Source: CAG-632 sp963626805 (GTDB lineage: Bacteria; Bacillota; Clostridia; Lachnospirales; Lachnospiraceae). From it: DNA of 21,582 bases. Of the stretch, positions 1 through 7,016 are shown piece by piece (positions within the stretch are counted from its first letter, which is position 1; each line of letters opens with the position of its first letter). The notes beneath the pieces were generated by a model that made no database searches, was not told the DNA's origin, and saw nothing but the letters and a program-made list of their open reading frames with translations. Position numbers and translations under genes: made by a program. The stretch covers positions 1-21,582 of the forward strand of contig CAVFXS010000049.1 of the NCBI GenBank assembly GCA_963626805.1, written 5' to 3'.

Positions 1-77
1 ACTCTGAGGTATTTTTATTTTTCAACGTCTACATTTTGAATTATACAGGAAGCTCTTTTCTACAGTAATTCTCACAC

Positions 78-965
78 CTACATATGTTGTTTAATCAATG
101 TAACCGCATCGGTAGTAAGCTCGTTTCCTTCAAACGTAGTTAATAATTTGCCTGGGAAATGCTTATTATACCAAGCTTCCTTTTTAGCCCAGTGTGCCAT
201 GTATTTTGAGTCGTTAGTTCTTCCAACATGCTCCCAGTAATACGCTTCTCCTCTAAAAGTAACTGTAAAATCAGGCAAGAACATCGTTCCGTCAGGAGCA
301 TATAATGGCTCTTCGTATTTAAATGGTATTTCTCTATCTACAAGTAAATTTGTAATAATAGCTTCAGATTTTGACCTTACAAAATATTGTGACAGTGTCG
401 CTATCTTCTTTCCAGACTCATACCACTTTGAACCAGCATACAAAACAACGTCTGGTAAAGGCTCAAATTTAAATACTGATGAATTAATCTTTCGAACAGC
501 AGATTTTTCCGTATGACTCAATGTTGTAAGCGTACTTACGTCCTGCTGAATAAAAATAGTAACTTTTTTCTGTGCACGAGTTATAGCAGTATAAAGCAAC
601 TCCATCGACAATAAATGGCTTTCCTTGTGAGGAATAACTATATATACATAATCAAACTCTGAACCTTGAGATTTATGAACACTTATCGCATAGGCTAATT
701 CCAAATTATCTATTACTTTCTGTTCAGGGATCCACCTTCCCTCTGCGTCCCGTCCAAGATTTTTCCCAAAGTTATACCTCAATCCTTGTCTGGTTTTTCC
801 TGAAAATGAAACCTGCAACCTTTCAACATTACCCTGCCATTTATACTTAGGCTGCTGTCCCTTTGGAGCATACGAATCTAATCCATGAATCATGGTAAGT
901 CCAATCTCACCGTTAAAAATCTCAGATTTTATATTCTTTCTCGATGTGTCTTGGTAAGCATACAC
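78..965 (-). CDS. C-terminal half of a frameshifted RecD-like helicase, with PD-(D/E)XK-like nuclease domain
   Basis: This is the downstream piece of the split helicase. Residues 15-25 (IFNGEIG) and 92-106 (YAISVHKSQGSEFD) are the second RecA-like domain of RecD/UvrD superfamily 1 helicases. LLYTAITRAQ (124-132) is the last helicase motif. From about residue 195 a separate domain follows, with SEAII (E201), a FLPDFT strand (D232), YYWEHVG (E245) and a KK pair near 261. This order resembles a PD-(D/E)XK nuclease core in which the usual ExK is altered, so this nuclease call is an inference. The listed start is a GTG at 965, but the ORF is really open upstream: PQSDP precedes it in frame and completes the upstream ORF's broken helicase motif. 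No ribosome binding site was seen for an independent start. It was probably one protein with the next entry. The region downstream (1-77) shows no gene and no clear terminator. Confidence 0.8.
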   Translation of the reverse strand: MYAYQDTSRKNIKSEIFNGEIGLTMIHGLDSYAPKGQQPKYKWQGNVERLQVSFSGKTRQGLRYNFGKNLGRDAEGRWIPEQKVIDNLELAYAISVHKSQGSEFDYVYIVIPHKESHLLSMELLYTAITRAQKKVTIFIQQDVSTLTTLSHTEKSAVRKINSSVFKFEPLPDVVLYAGSKWYESGKKIATLSQYFVRSKSEAIITNLLVDREIPFKYEEPLYAPDGTMFLPDFTVTFRGEAYYWEHVGRTNDSKYMAHWAKKEAWYNKHFPGKLLTTFEGNELTTDAVTLIKQHM

Positions 966-3736
966 AGGATCTGACTGTGGTCTATTCTAAACTGAATTAC
1001 CTTATCGTAATATCCAATTCCATCAAGCTGTTTCTTACTCCAGTTAGGATTAAATGTTCTTTGCATCAATGTATTCAAAGAACCGGTTCCATAAAACTCT
1101 CCGCGATATGGTGAAATAACCTGAATTATTTCTGGATTACTCTTTCCTTCTTCATCTCTGATCATTTGATGCCAGAGTTTATCAACATTTTTAGGGTCTA
1201 ATTCCATTCCCGTGTATAGTTGCATATCTCGCAGCATAACATTTGAAAGAAGGGTTTCGAGTTCTTCCTGTTCATTCCAAAAATAAACGCCAAGGTCCTT
1301 ATCAATGTCTCCATTACCATTTTCGACTATCTGTTCAAACAGATCTTCTCTTGCCGCTTTAAGCTTAGCTGCTTCATCTCCATTGTCCATCTGTTGATGT
1401 TCTTGAATGAAAATATCAGCTAAATCCAGTATGCCACGACCATTGCCTTCAACAGTATTAACAAGCTGACGAATATTGTCAGTTAACGTTCCTACGTTAT
1501 CTGGGAATTCTTCTTTTAACCAGTCGATAGTGTCTGCAAATACCCTACCTCTTCCAATAGGTGGAAGCTGGTTCGGATCTCCAATGAGAATCAATCTTTG
1601 AACACTATTCCAATTAATAGACCTCATAAGTGTTGCAAACAAGTTCAAATCAATCATTGAACATTCGTCTATAATGATAGTGTTTACATCTTCACTTGTG
1701 GACCCTCCAATACGCTTTAATGTAAAATTCTCATTAATCCATCCACACTTAGCTAAATGAGAATGTATCGTAGATGACTTTTTGCCTGTCTGAGTTTTTA
1801 TTCTCTCTGCAGCCTTTCCAGTAGGCGCCATTAACAAGAAGCTTGTTCCAGCACCATGTACTCTATCGATATTCTCAAGAATTGCCCTTATAACCGTTGT
1901 TTTACCGGTACCCGCAGCTCCCGAAAGAACACACAACGGTTTTGCAAATATCTGCATACAAATATCAGCCTGATGATCCAGAATATTTTCATACTCATCT
2001 GGGGCTTTTTTCACAAGCGGCGAATCTTCAACTTTTAATCCCTTCTTAAATTTTTCTGGTGTAATTGCCATCTTGAGCTGAATGTCAGAGCGTTCTGCAA
2101 GATCTCTTAATGCCTGTTCAACAGTTCTCTCATCTTCATATGTTGACTTAAGATAAAGATACAAAACATCATCTTCAGCTTTTTTCTGTACAAGAGCACC
2201 GTCTAAAATATCTTGTTCAACATTAAAATTCTGCATCTTATACACATAGCGCTTCCACTCTGGCAAACGATCTATTCTTGCATTAACCACCTGCAATATA
2301 GATTCAGCTCTACCAAAAGAATGCGCAGCTATTTTATTTAATTCGTCAACACAGAAAGCTCTAAATCTTTCTGTTGATCCATTATCCAAGATTTCATCAA
2401 TTCCATATTCCGGCGAAGGTATAACTCCATTATCAATTTTATAAAACGGAATTGTGTCGTCTGAGTCATATCCAACATACTGCTCAAAAATGATATATGG
2501 ATTTTCCGCCATCTCTTCAACAGAAGCTGTGATAGATACATTCTCCCTGTCGTCAGAAATAATCGCTTTAACCTGGTCTGCCCTTAGATCAAAACGAGCC
2601 AATATATCAAACATAAAATCTATTGTCGTTTTGCCAAGCAACTGATATTCTCGTCTAATCTTTTTCATATCAGCCTTAGATGGAACAATTCCTGCAACTT
2701 CATCAATTACTCCATCTAAGAACGACCTTACATCATCTCTAAACTGTTTCATTTCTGAATCAATTGTGAGTCCAATATACTTCGATACAAATTCACTAAG
2801 TCCAATATATTCCATAATTGATGGGAAACCTGGAAATGGTCCTCTAGCGGTCCATAATTCATTCAAGACACTATTCAACCATTCTTTTCTCTTACTCCAG
2901 TCTTCAGAATCATCTTCTATTTCAATTAAAGTATCTACAACTGCTATTAGCTGATTTATAACCTCAATAGCGTCGTCATTACTAACCTCTCTGCTTCCAT
3001 ACTTAAATGGAGATCTATTCAGAGGCTTTATTACAAGTCTCTCAATTAAATCTTCATCATCCATGTACTTCCAGTAAGGAATGCAAAAACCTTCATTAGG
3101 ATATGTGGAAGTAACCGGCTTCTGCCATACAAATCCGCCTGAATACTTCCTTTTAATCTCCTCGCTTGTATTATCATAATAATATGTATCACCAATCTTC
3201 TTTACACGGGAAACCCCCACAATAACATAATTATTTTCTTCGTTCTCGCTAAAAGGATTGCTATATCCAGCATAATAAAAAATCAAGGATTTCTCTGGTT
3301 CAAACTGCGCAAAGTATCTCTCTGCACCAGCCTTCCTTTTATCATAATTATATTTCTGTGAACTCTCACCTTTTGTTTCTACGTCATCATTATACATAGC
3401 TTCATAACACCAAGTACAAACAGTTGATGGTGGCAATGTAATATTAATTGAATCAGCATCTCCTTGTTTCCAGAAAGATGGTGGATCAACTTTTACTGTA
3501 ATTGAATCTTTACCAAATGCATTAACACTCAAACCACAAGCTGCACCACAAGGATACTTAGAGCAAGGTTCACCCGCGTGCTCCGTTTCAAACTCTAAAT
3601 CTCTAGTGTCAGCAATCAAATCACCGGGATATGAATGTTGTCCAATACAAAAAGTATTCTCACATGGCTTCTTACAAAAATGGCCATTCCAGCCCTCACT
3701 ATGCCATGCTAATCTTATACTCATATGAGTTGCCAT
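929..3736 (-). CDS. N-terminal part of a frameshifted RecD-like helicase with Cys-rich N-terminus
   Basis: This ATP-dependent superfamily 1 DNA helicase has RecD2-type motifs: Walker A GAAGTGKT (606-613, Lys612), Walker B IIIDECSM (Asp690, Glu691) and GDPNQLPPIGRGR from about 718. The first 110 residues carry eight cysteines (21, 25, 30, 58, 63, 67, 107, 110) in a layout that suggests zinc binding. Residues 110-560 are unassigned. The start at 3736 has a perfect GGAGGT (3745-3750), 8 bases upstream. The last 18 residues are off frame. One extra A at about 985-986 would turn IDHSQ into NRPQSDPVYAY and join the next ORF, giving about 1,219 residues, far longer than ordinary RecD2. The gene lies 51 bp after a small helix-turn-helix gene, and the two probably share a promoter. 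The role is unknown; the nuclease-helicase fusion and the island context suggest defence, which is an inference. Confidence 0.85.
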   Translation of the reverse strand: MATHMSIRLAWHSEGWNGHFCKKPCENTFCIGQHSYPGDLIADTRDLEFETEHAGEPCSKYPCGAACGLSVNAFGKDSITVKVDPPSFWKQGDADSINITLPPSTVCTWCYEAMYNDDVETKGESSQKYNYDKRKAGAERYFAQFEPEKSLIFYYAGYSNPFSENEENNYVIVGVSRVKKIGDTYYYDNTSEEIKRKYSGGFVWQKPVTSTYPNEGFCIPYWKYMDDEDLIERLVIKPLNRSPFKYGSREVSNDDAIEVINQLIAVVDTLIEIEDDSEDWSKRKEWLNSVLNELWTARGPFPGFPSIMEYIGLSEFVSKYIGLTIDSEMKQFRDDVRSFLDGVIDEVAGIVPSKADMKKIRREYQLLGKTTIDFMFDILARFDLRADQVKAIISDDRENVSITASVEEMAENPYIIFEQYVGYDSDDTIPFYKIDNGVIPSPEYGIDEILDNGSTERFRAFCVDELNKIAAHSFGRAESILQVVNARIDRLPEWKRYVYKMQNFNVEQDILDGALVQKKAEDDVLYLYLKSTYEDERTVEQALRDLAERSDIQLKMAITPEKFKKGLKVEDSPLVKKAPDEYENILDHQADICMQIFAKPLCVLSGAAGTGKTTVIRAILENIDRVHGAGTSFLLMAPTGKAAERIKTQTGKKSSTIHSHLAKCGWINENFTLKRIGGSTSEDVNTIIIDECSMIDLNLFATLMRSINWNSVQRLILIGDPNQLPPIGRGRVFADTIDWLKEEFPDNVGTLTDNIRQLVNTVEGNGRGILDLADIFIQEHQQMDNGDEAAKLKAAREDLFEQIVENGNGDIDKDLGVYFWNEQEELETLLSNVMLRDMQLYTGMELDPKNVDKLWHQMIRDEEGKSNPEIIQVISPYRGEFYGTGSLNTLMQRTFNPNWSKKQLDGIGYYDKVIQFRIDHSQILCMLTKTHRERI

Positions 3737-3787
3737 ACGACCAAACCTCCCATACTTTTGCGTAATAATACCTCTATACTAAATCTA

Positions 3788-3973
3788 CTACTTATTCTGT
3801 CCATTTTTACGGACTCGTCTTGGATCATCTGGCTTTTCTGCATATTCTGGAATAAGCCATGTATTCCCCTTAAGTATCGCTCCATCTATACGACCTTGCG
3901 CACAAAGTGTTGTAACTCTTCTTCTTGAAATATCCCACTTTTTTGCCATCTCGCTTGTTGTTAATAATTCCAT
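3788..3973 (-). CDS. small helix-turn-helix (excisionase/MerR-like) DNA-binding protein
   Basis: This 61-aa protein is a winged-helix DNA-binding domain. The TTSEMAKKWDISRRRV segment near the N-terminus is the helix-turn-helix, followed by a CAQGRIDGA recognition region and a wing (GNTWLIP). The C-terminus is basic (RRVRKNGQNK). A longer reading starts at 3997, but GGAGG at 3981-3985 sits 7 bases before the ATG at 3973, which decides the start. Small proteins of this kind are common directly upstream of restriction or abortive-infection genes in Firmicutes. Here the helicase-nuclease follows after 51 bp, so the protein is either its regulator or a DNA-targeting partner. The inverted repeat in the promoter upstream is the obvious candidate binding site. 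Function is inferred from family and position only. Confidence 0.8.
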   Translation of the reverse strand: MELLTTSEMAKKWDISRRRVTTLCAQGRIDGAILKGNTWLIPEYAEKPDDPRRVRKNGQNK

Positions 3974-4023
3974 TTCTTTGCCTCCGTAATTATCCACTAA
4001 GCGCCATTAAACCATATAACGAT

Positions 4024-4052
4024 ATTATATTCCTTTGGAGGAATATTTTCAA
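4024..4052 (-). promoter_or_regulatory. promoter of the HTH-helicase module with inverted-repeat operator in the spacer
   Basis: On the minus strand a TTGAAA -35 box (4047-4052) is separated by exactly 17 bases from a perfect TATAAT -10 box (4024-4029). The spacer contains an inverted repeat, ATATTCC (4027-4033) and GGAATAT (4040-4046), with a 6-base loop, overlapping the -10. A protein bound there would occlude polymerase, so this is probably a repressor site. The gene's own HTH product is the first suspect. Confidence 0.65.
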
Positions 4053-4060
4053 TCATTTCT

Positions 4061-4093
4061 GTAACTTTGTAAACAACTTGTAACTTTTGTAAA
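4061..4093. repeat. imperfect direct repeat GTAACTTT(T)GTAAA upstream of the HTH-helicase promoter
   Basis: GTAACTTTGTAAA (4061-4073) is repeated as GTAACTTTTGTAAA (4080-4093), about 19 bases on. The pair lies just upstream of the module's -35 box and just outside the IS21-type repeats. It may be an upstream regulatory site or belong to the outer end of the IS element; the sequence does not decide between them. Confidence 0.4.
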
Positions 4094-4104
4094 TACCGAT
4101 GAAT

Positions 4105-4177
4105 CAGTGCACACTGCACGGTCATCGAGTGCATGCTTTCCGGTGTTTCAGTGCACGCCTTCCGCTACATAGTGCAT
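4105..4177 (+). repeat. four 22-bp-spaced AGTGCA repeats (IS21 left-end type)
   Basis: The copies are CAGTGCAC (4105-4112), GAGTGCAT (4127-4134), CAGTGCAC (4149-4156) and TAGTGCAT (4170-4177). The near-constant period of two helical turns fits multiple transposase-binding sites at an IS21 end. They directly precede the istA fragment. Confidence 0.6.
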
Positions 4178-4184
4178 GAACATA

Positions 4185-4319
4185 GATTATCATAAGTGGG
4201 CCCGTATCACCAAGGCGACAATGCGTATCCAACATAAACCAGGTGATGAAATGGAGGTAGACTGGGCTGGTGCAACCATTGATATTTACGATGAGGTTAC
4301 AGGAGAACTGGTTCAGGTA
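4185..4319 (+). pseudogene. istA: istA transposase fragment (IS21 family)
   Basis: The frame reads DYHKWARITKATMRIQHKPG and then DEMEVDWAGATIDIYDE. The VDWAG motif holds the first Asp of the IstA DDE transposase core. Everything before DYHKW (the DNA-binding N-terminus) and after VQ (the rest of the catalytic core) is missing. The frame runs into the istB fragment at 4310-4318 and stops at a TAG just beyond. It is a non-functional relic. Confidence 0.7.
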
Positions 4320-4570
4320 AGACTTACATAGCATGTGCACTTGGCAATGCAGCATGTCGCAAATTCAAAACAGTAAGATATATCCGGATGCCTGAGCTGT
4401 TAGATGAGGTATCACTTTCCAAGCAAGATGGTACTTTCCGAAAGGTAATCAACACTTACTGCAAGACAGAGCTTCTTATCATTGACGAATGGTTGATACG
4501 AAAGCTGTCTACTCAGGAAAGATATGATCTTCTTGAAATCATTGAGAAAAACTACTTGAAGCTTTATTAA
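4310..4570 (+). pseudogene. istB: istB helper ATPase fragment (IS21 family)
   Basis: Starting at GGT TCA GGT AAG the sequence reads GSGKTYIACALGNAAC. This is the end of the IstB Walker A motif plus the following helix. It continues through MPELLDE to the Walker B motif LLIIDEW, and stops at 4570 after EKNYLKLY. The N-terminal domain and the C-terminal third are absent. The join to istA lies inside the shared string GGTTCAGGT, so a deletion at short homology is likely. Confidence 0.7.
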
Positions 4571-4751
4571 ATGAAACCGGAATAGAAATCCCGGAATAAT
4601 TATCGCTTTATAAAGTGTCAAAGATGGGATTGTATATATTTTATATCTGTTTGTCAATACAACCACAGCATGCTTCCGACCTGTAGCTGCTTGAATTCCT
4701 GAATAACAGTCTCCCAGAAAAAGCGGCCTGCTATGTCCCTGTATTGACCCA

Positions 4752-5438
4752 TTAAATATTCTCTGTATACCGGCATTCCGGGAAGCCACCGCAGCCCCAG
4801 AATTCTCCGAACCTTCCATTTCGTTTTACCATTGCCATCCCACATTTCGGGCACAATTTAACAGCCGGTCGTGCATTCGTCGTTCCTTCACCGGACAGTT
4901 CTTTTCCAAGCAATTCAAATACCTTCTGGTTCATCTTACAGTCCGTCAATGCACGGTGTGCGCCTTTCGTAGAGATGCCATAATACTCTGCAAGATCCCC
5001 CAATCTCCGATGCTTCCAATTCGGGAATACGATTTTTGCAAGGTGCAATGTATCCACGAAATCATTTGCCAATATCTGTCCCATATATTTCTCAAAGTCG
5101 CGATACAAAAATTTCATATCAAACGACGCAATATTATGTCCGACCAGAATATCATTTTCTATAAATTCGAGGAACAGTGGCAATACTTCTTCAAACGCCG
5201 GTGCGTCTGCCACCATCTCATCATAGATGTGGTTCACTGCGCTGGCACCATACGGAATCCTTCTTCCCGGATTGACAAGCGTACTGAATTCATCGACGAT
5301 TTTACCTCCGCGCACCTTTACGGCTGAAATTTCGATCACCTCATCATAATTCGCTGATATCCCTGTTGTCTCCAGATCAAACACCACATAATCCGGTACA
5401 TATTTGTTCAGTTGTTTTCCTCTTTTGTTTCCATACAT
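4752..5438 (-). CDS. DnaQ-like DEDDh 3'-5' exonuclease with topoisomerase-type zinc finger
   Basis: This 228-aa protein is an exonuclease of the DNA polymerase III epsilon family. All five DEDDh residues are visible: Asp21 and Glu23 in FDLETTG, Asp107 in GHNIASFDMKF, and His161 and Asp166 in HRALTDCK. After a short linker, residues 196-222 form a four-cysteine finger (CPKCGMAM, then WGCGGFPECRYT), like the C-terminal zinc fingers of bacterial topoisomerase I, which bind single-stranded DNA. The domain pairing suggests processing of single-stranded or structured DNA ends rather than replicative proofreading. The start at 5438 has only a weak GGTGA upstream. A TATAAT at 5482-5487 lacks a convincing -35 box. 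The gene is separated from the antitoxin gene upstream by 77 bp. The nuclease call is firm; the biological role is not known. Confidence 0.88.
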   Translation of the reverse strand: MYGNKRGKQLNKYVPDYVVFDLETTGISANYDEVIEISAVKVRGGKIVDEFSTLVNPGRRIPYGASAVNHIYDEMVADAPAFEEVLPLFLEFIENDILVGHNIASFDMKFLYRDFEKYMGQILANDFVDTLHLAKIVFPNWKHRRLGDLAEYYGISTKGAHRALTDCKMNQKVFELLGKELSGEGTTNARPAVKLCPKCGMAMVKRNGRFGEFWGCGGFPECRYTENI

Positions 5439-5481
5439 TTTAATTCACCGACACAATATTTTAGGCAGCTCGCTTCCACAC

Positions 5482-5487
5482 ATTATA
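5482..5487 (-). promoter_or_regulatory. possible -10 box for the exonuclease gene
   Basis: A perfect TATAAT lies 44 bases before the exonuclease start, in the gap after the antitoxin gene. No good -35 box is found 16-18 bases upstream, so this is only a weak promoter candidate. No terminator is seen in the gap, and read-through from the toxin-antitoxin operon is possible. Confidence 0.3.
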
Positions 5488-5515
5488 GCTCAAATCAGAA
5501 TCAACCTGCCTTGAA

Positions 5516-6622
5516 CTATGCAGTATGATTAATCTTTATATCGTACTTTTCTTTGAATTTTGAACATCTATTTGGTAACAGAATTCCTTCATGTTGTAAT
5601 CTACCTGCCACAATCCCCGGATGTATGCCAATAGACTTTGCAAACGCAAGAATTTCAGCGTCTGATGTAAACTTAGTTGGAGAAAACCTTCTAAAGTCCG
5701 ATGCAGGAATAAGATAATTTGTTGCAAAATTATCTGCCTCTTCCTCTAATTGCTTATTTACCTCTTCCATTTCTTTCTCATCATAACTCACAAATACTGT
5801 TTTTATCTTCCTTTGCAATACATGCTTTACCTCATGAAAAAGTGAAAACCAAAAAATATCAGCATCAAGTCTTCTATTATTCATAGCAAGAACTACCCGT
5901 TCATCATTTATCCACTTAACTGCACCATTAACGCCGGAATTCTTGAGATTAGGCAATAGAACAAATGCAACTCCACATTCTGCAAATATGTCTCGCATTC
6001 TTGGCAGAAATACCTCTGGTGCTTGTATCGTCATACTTCTAAGTTCTGGCAAATATGTCTTTAACTTTTCAGCATTATATGGTTTCGTTTCAATCCTGTT
6101 TGAAAAATTAATTGCAGTTTGAATCCATGCTTTGGAGTTTATTATATTTTTTTCATTTACATCACTAATACCAGTTCTATAATTTACTAAGAAATCTGGT
6201 TTTAGCATAATTTTCAAATCCGACACTTTAAACCAGCTACATAGGTATGTTATCTTTTCCTTCATTATTTTCGTATTTGGCAGGCCTGCTACTTCTACAA
6301 AATATTTATAATCAATCAGCTTTACGATTTCTGCTTGTTTATCAAAATCCTTCGCTTGTTGTATTTCAATCAGTTTTTGATCATAAGCTTTTTGTAAATT
6401 CAACCATACATCGGGACTTGTTCCCATCATAACGGATAATTTCTTTGCAAGATCATTTGTTATATTTGCTCGGCCATTTAACAGATAGCTAAGCGTTTTT
6501 GTATTAGTACCTAATCTGGCAGCAAATTCCGCCTGACTAATACCCATATCCTCAATAATATCCGCAATATAGTAACCCGGATGAAATGCCACAACATCTT
6601 TATATTCTCTTATATTATTCAT
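5516..6622 (-). CDS. higA: HigA-type antitoxin fused to an ImmA/IrrE-like metallopeptidase
   Basis: This 368-aa protein has two parts. Residues 10-75 match the HigA family of XRE-type helix-turn-helix antitoxins (HPGYYIADIIEDMGISQAEF, then NGRANIT), which bind their own promoter. The C-terminal part carries HEVKH (His263, Glu264, His267) and a downstream EEEADNFA segment near 293-300. This is the zinc-peptidase signature of ImmA/IrrE proteins, which cleave or unfold repressors. HigA alone is about 100 residues, so this is the long fused form. The start at 6622 overlaps the end of the toxin gene by 8 bases and has GGAGG 10 bases upstream, suggesting translational coupling. The toxin gene comes first, as is usual for hig loci. 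Whether the peptidase domain acts on the antitoxin, the toxin or another protein cannot be told from the sequence. Confidence 0.85.
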   Translation of the reverse strand: MNNIREYKDVVAFHPGYYIADIIEDMGISQAEFAARLGTNTKTLSYLLNGRANITNDLAKKLSVMMGTSPDVWLNLQKAYDQKLIEIQQAKDFDKQAEIVKLIDYKYFVEVAGLPNTKIMKEKITYLCSWFKVSDLKIMLKPDFLVNYRTGISDVNEKNIINSKAWIQTAINFSNRIETKPYNAEKLKTYLPELRSMTIQAPEVFLPRMRDIFAECGVAFVLLPNLKNSGVNGAVKWINDERVVLAMNNRRLDADIFWFSLFHEVKHVLQRKIKTVFVSYDEKEMEEVNKQLEEEADNFATNYLIPASDFRRFSPTKFTSDAEILAFAKSIGIHPGIVAGRLQHEGILLPNRCSKFKEKYDIKINHTA

Positions 6623-6962
6623 AATGGTTTGACACCTCCGTTACTCTAACTATTTTTATCATTTTACACTGAGCCATTATGTCTCCCTCAACGATTTCAT
6701 TTTCAAAATCATCACAGGGAATCATTGTTACACGATATCCTGTATTGCCAAGTCTAATACTCCATTCATCCTTTCTATCCCCTTTTAACCTTTCGAAATG
6801 AAAAGGAACATAATTAGCAATATCCAACAAGGAGTCTGAATTGGTAATAAAATTTTCTGCAGCCTCAAGCTTTTTCTTTACTTGGTCTGGATATCTCCAT
6901 TTCTTCTTGTATTTAGAGCAAAACTGTTCCTTAACAGTCTTATTCTTATACAAAATCGTCAT
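6615..6962 (-). CDS. higB: HigB/RelE-ParE family toxin
   Basis: At 115 aa (from MTILYKNK), this is the expected size for a HigB-like mRNA interferase acting on the ribosome. The segment FERLKGDRKDEWSIRLGNTGYRV is typical of RelE/ParE toxins (residue LKGDR followed by the WSIR and YRV strands). The reading frame is open back to an ATG at 7004, but that codon lies on the promoter's operator. AAGGAGA at 6982-6988 favours a start further in. The ATG at 6962 is 19 bases from it, and a TTG at 6968 is 13 bases away. The exact start is therefore unsettled. The gene overlaps the antitoxin gene by 8 bases and shares its promoter. Confidence 0.8.
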   Translation of the reverse strand: MTILYKNKTVKEQFCSKYKKKWRYPDQVKKKLEAAENFITNSDSLLDIANYVPFHFERLKGDRKDEWSIRLGNTGYRVTMIPCDDFENEIVEGDIMAQCKMIKIVRVTEVSNHYE

Positions 6963-6997
6963 ACTCAATTTATTATATCCATCTCCTTTTCTTTTTA

Positions 6998-7012
6998 TTA
7001 CCATAATGGTAA
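6998..7012. promoter_or_regulatory. perfect palindromic operator TTACCATAATGGTAA of the toxin-antitoxin operon
   Basis: TTACCAT and ATGGTAA flank a single central A, a perfect 15-base palindrome. It lies at the predicted transcription start of the toxin gene, 5 bases after the -10 box. HigA-type antitoxins autoregulate by binding such palindromes, so this is the probable antitoxin binding site. Confidence 0.65.
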
Positions 7013-7016
7013 CAAT

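Larger units (their letters stand above)
4105..4610 (+). mobile_element. decayed IS21-family insertion sequence (end repeats plus istA and istB fragments)
   Basis: The remnant contains three recognisable parts in the normal IS21 order. First, AGTGCA is repeated four times at 4106, 4128, 4150 and 4171 (spacing 22, 22, 21), matching the stacked repeats known at IS21-family ends. Second comes an internal istA piece, and third an istB piece joined to it. Most of both genes and any recognisable right end are gone, so the outer limits are approximate, especially on the right. The element cannot transpose by itself. It sits between the helicase module and the exonuclease gene, marking this as a region that has received foreign DNA. 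Confidence 0.7.

Noticed and set aside
929..990. Programmed ribosomal frameshift in the helicase
   Set aside because: The site AGAATAG has no slippery heptamer, no nearby stop-codon or pseudoknot arrangement of the known kinds, and a missing single A explains the break more simply.
1856..2954. Several 60-70-codon plus-strand ORFs inside the helicase gene
   Set aside because: They have low-complexity antisense translations, no ribosome binding sites and no recognisable domains; they are shadows of the helicase frame.
4122..4355. 77-codon minus-strand ORF across the IS21 relic
   Set aside because: It is antisense to the clearly recognisable istA fragment and has no protein-like composition.
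4620..4751. Possible coding tail (ending QLQVGSMLWLY) after the exonuclease gene
   Set aside because: It reads as a protein only in short stretches and I could not tie it to any family; I see nothing supportable in this 130-base stretch.
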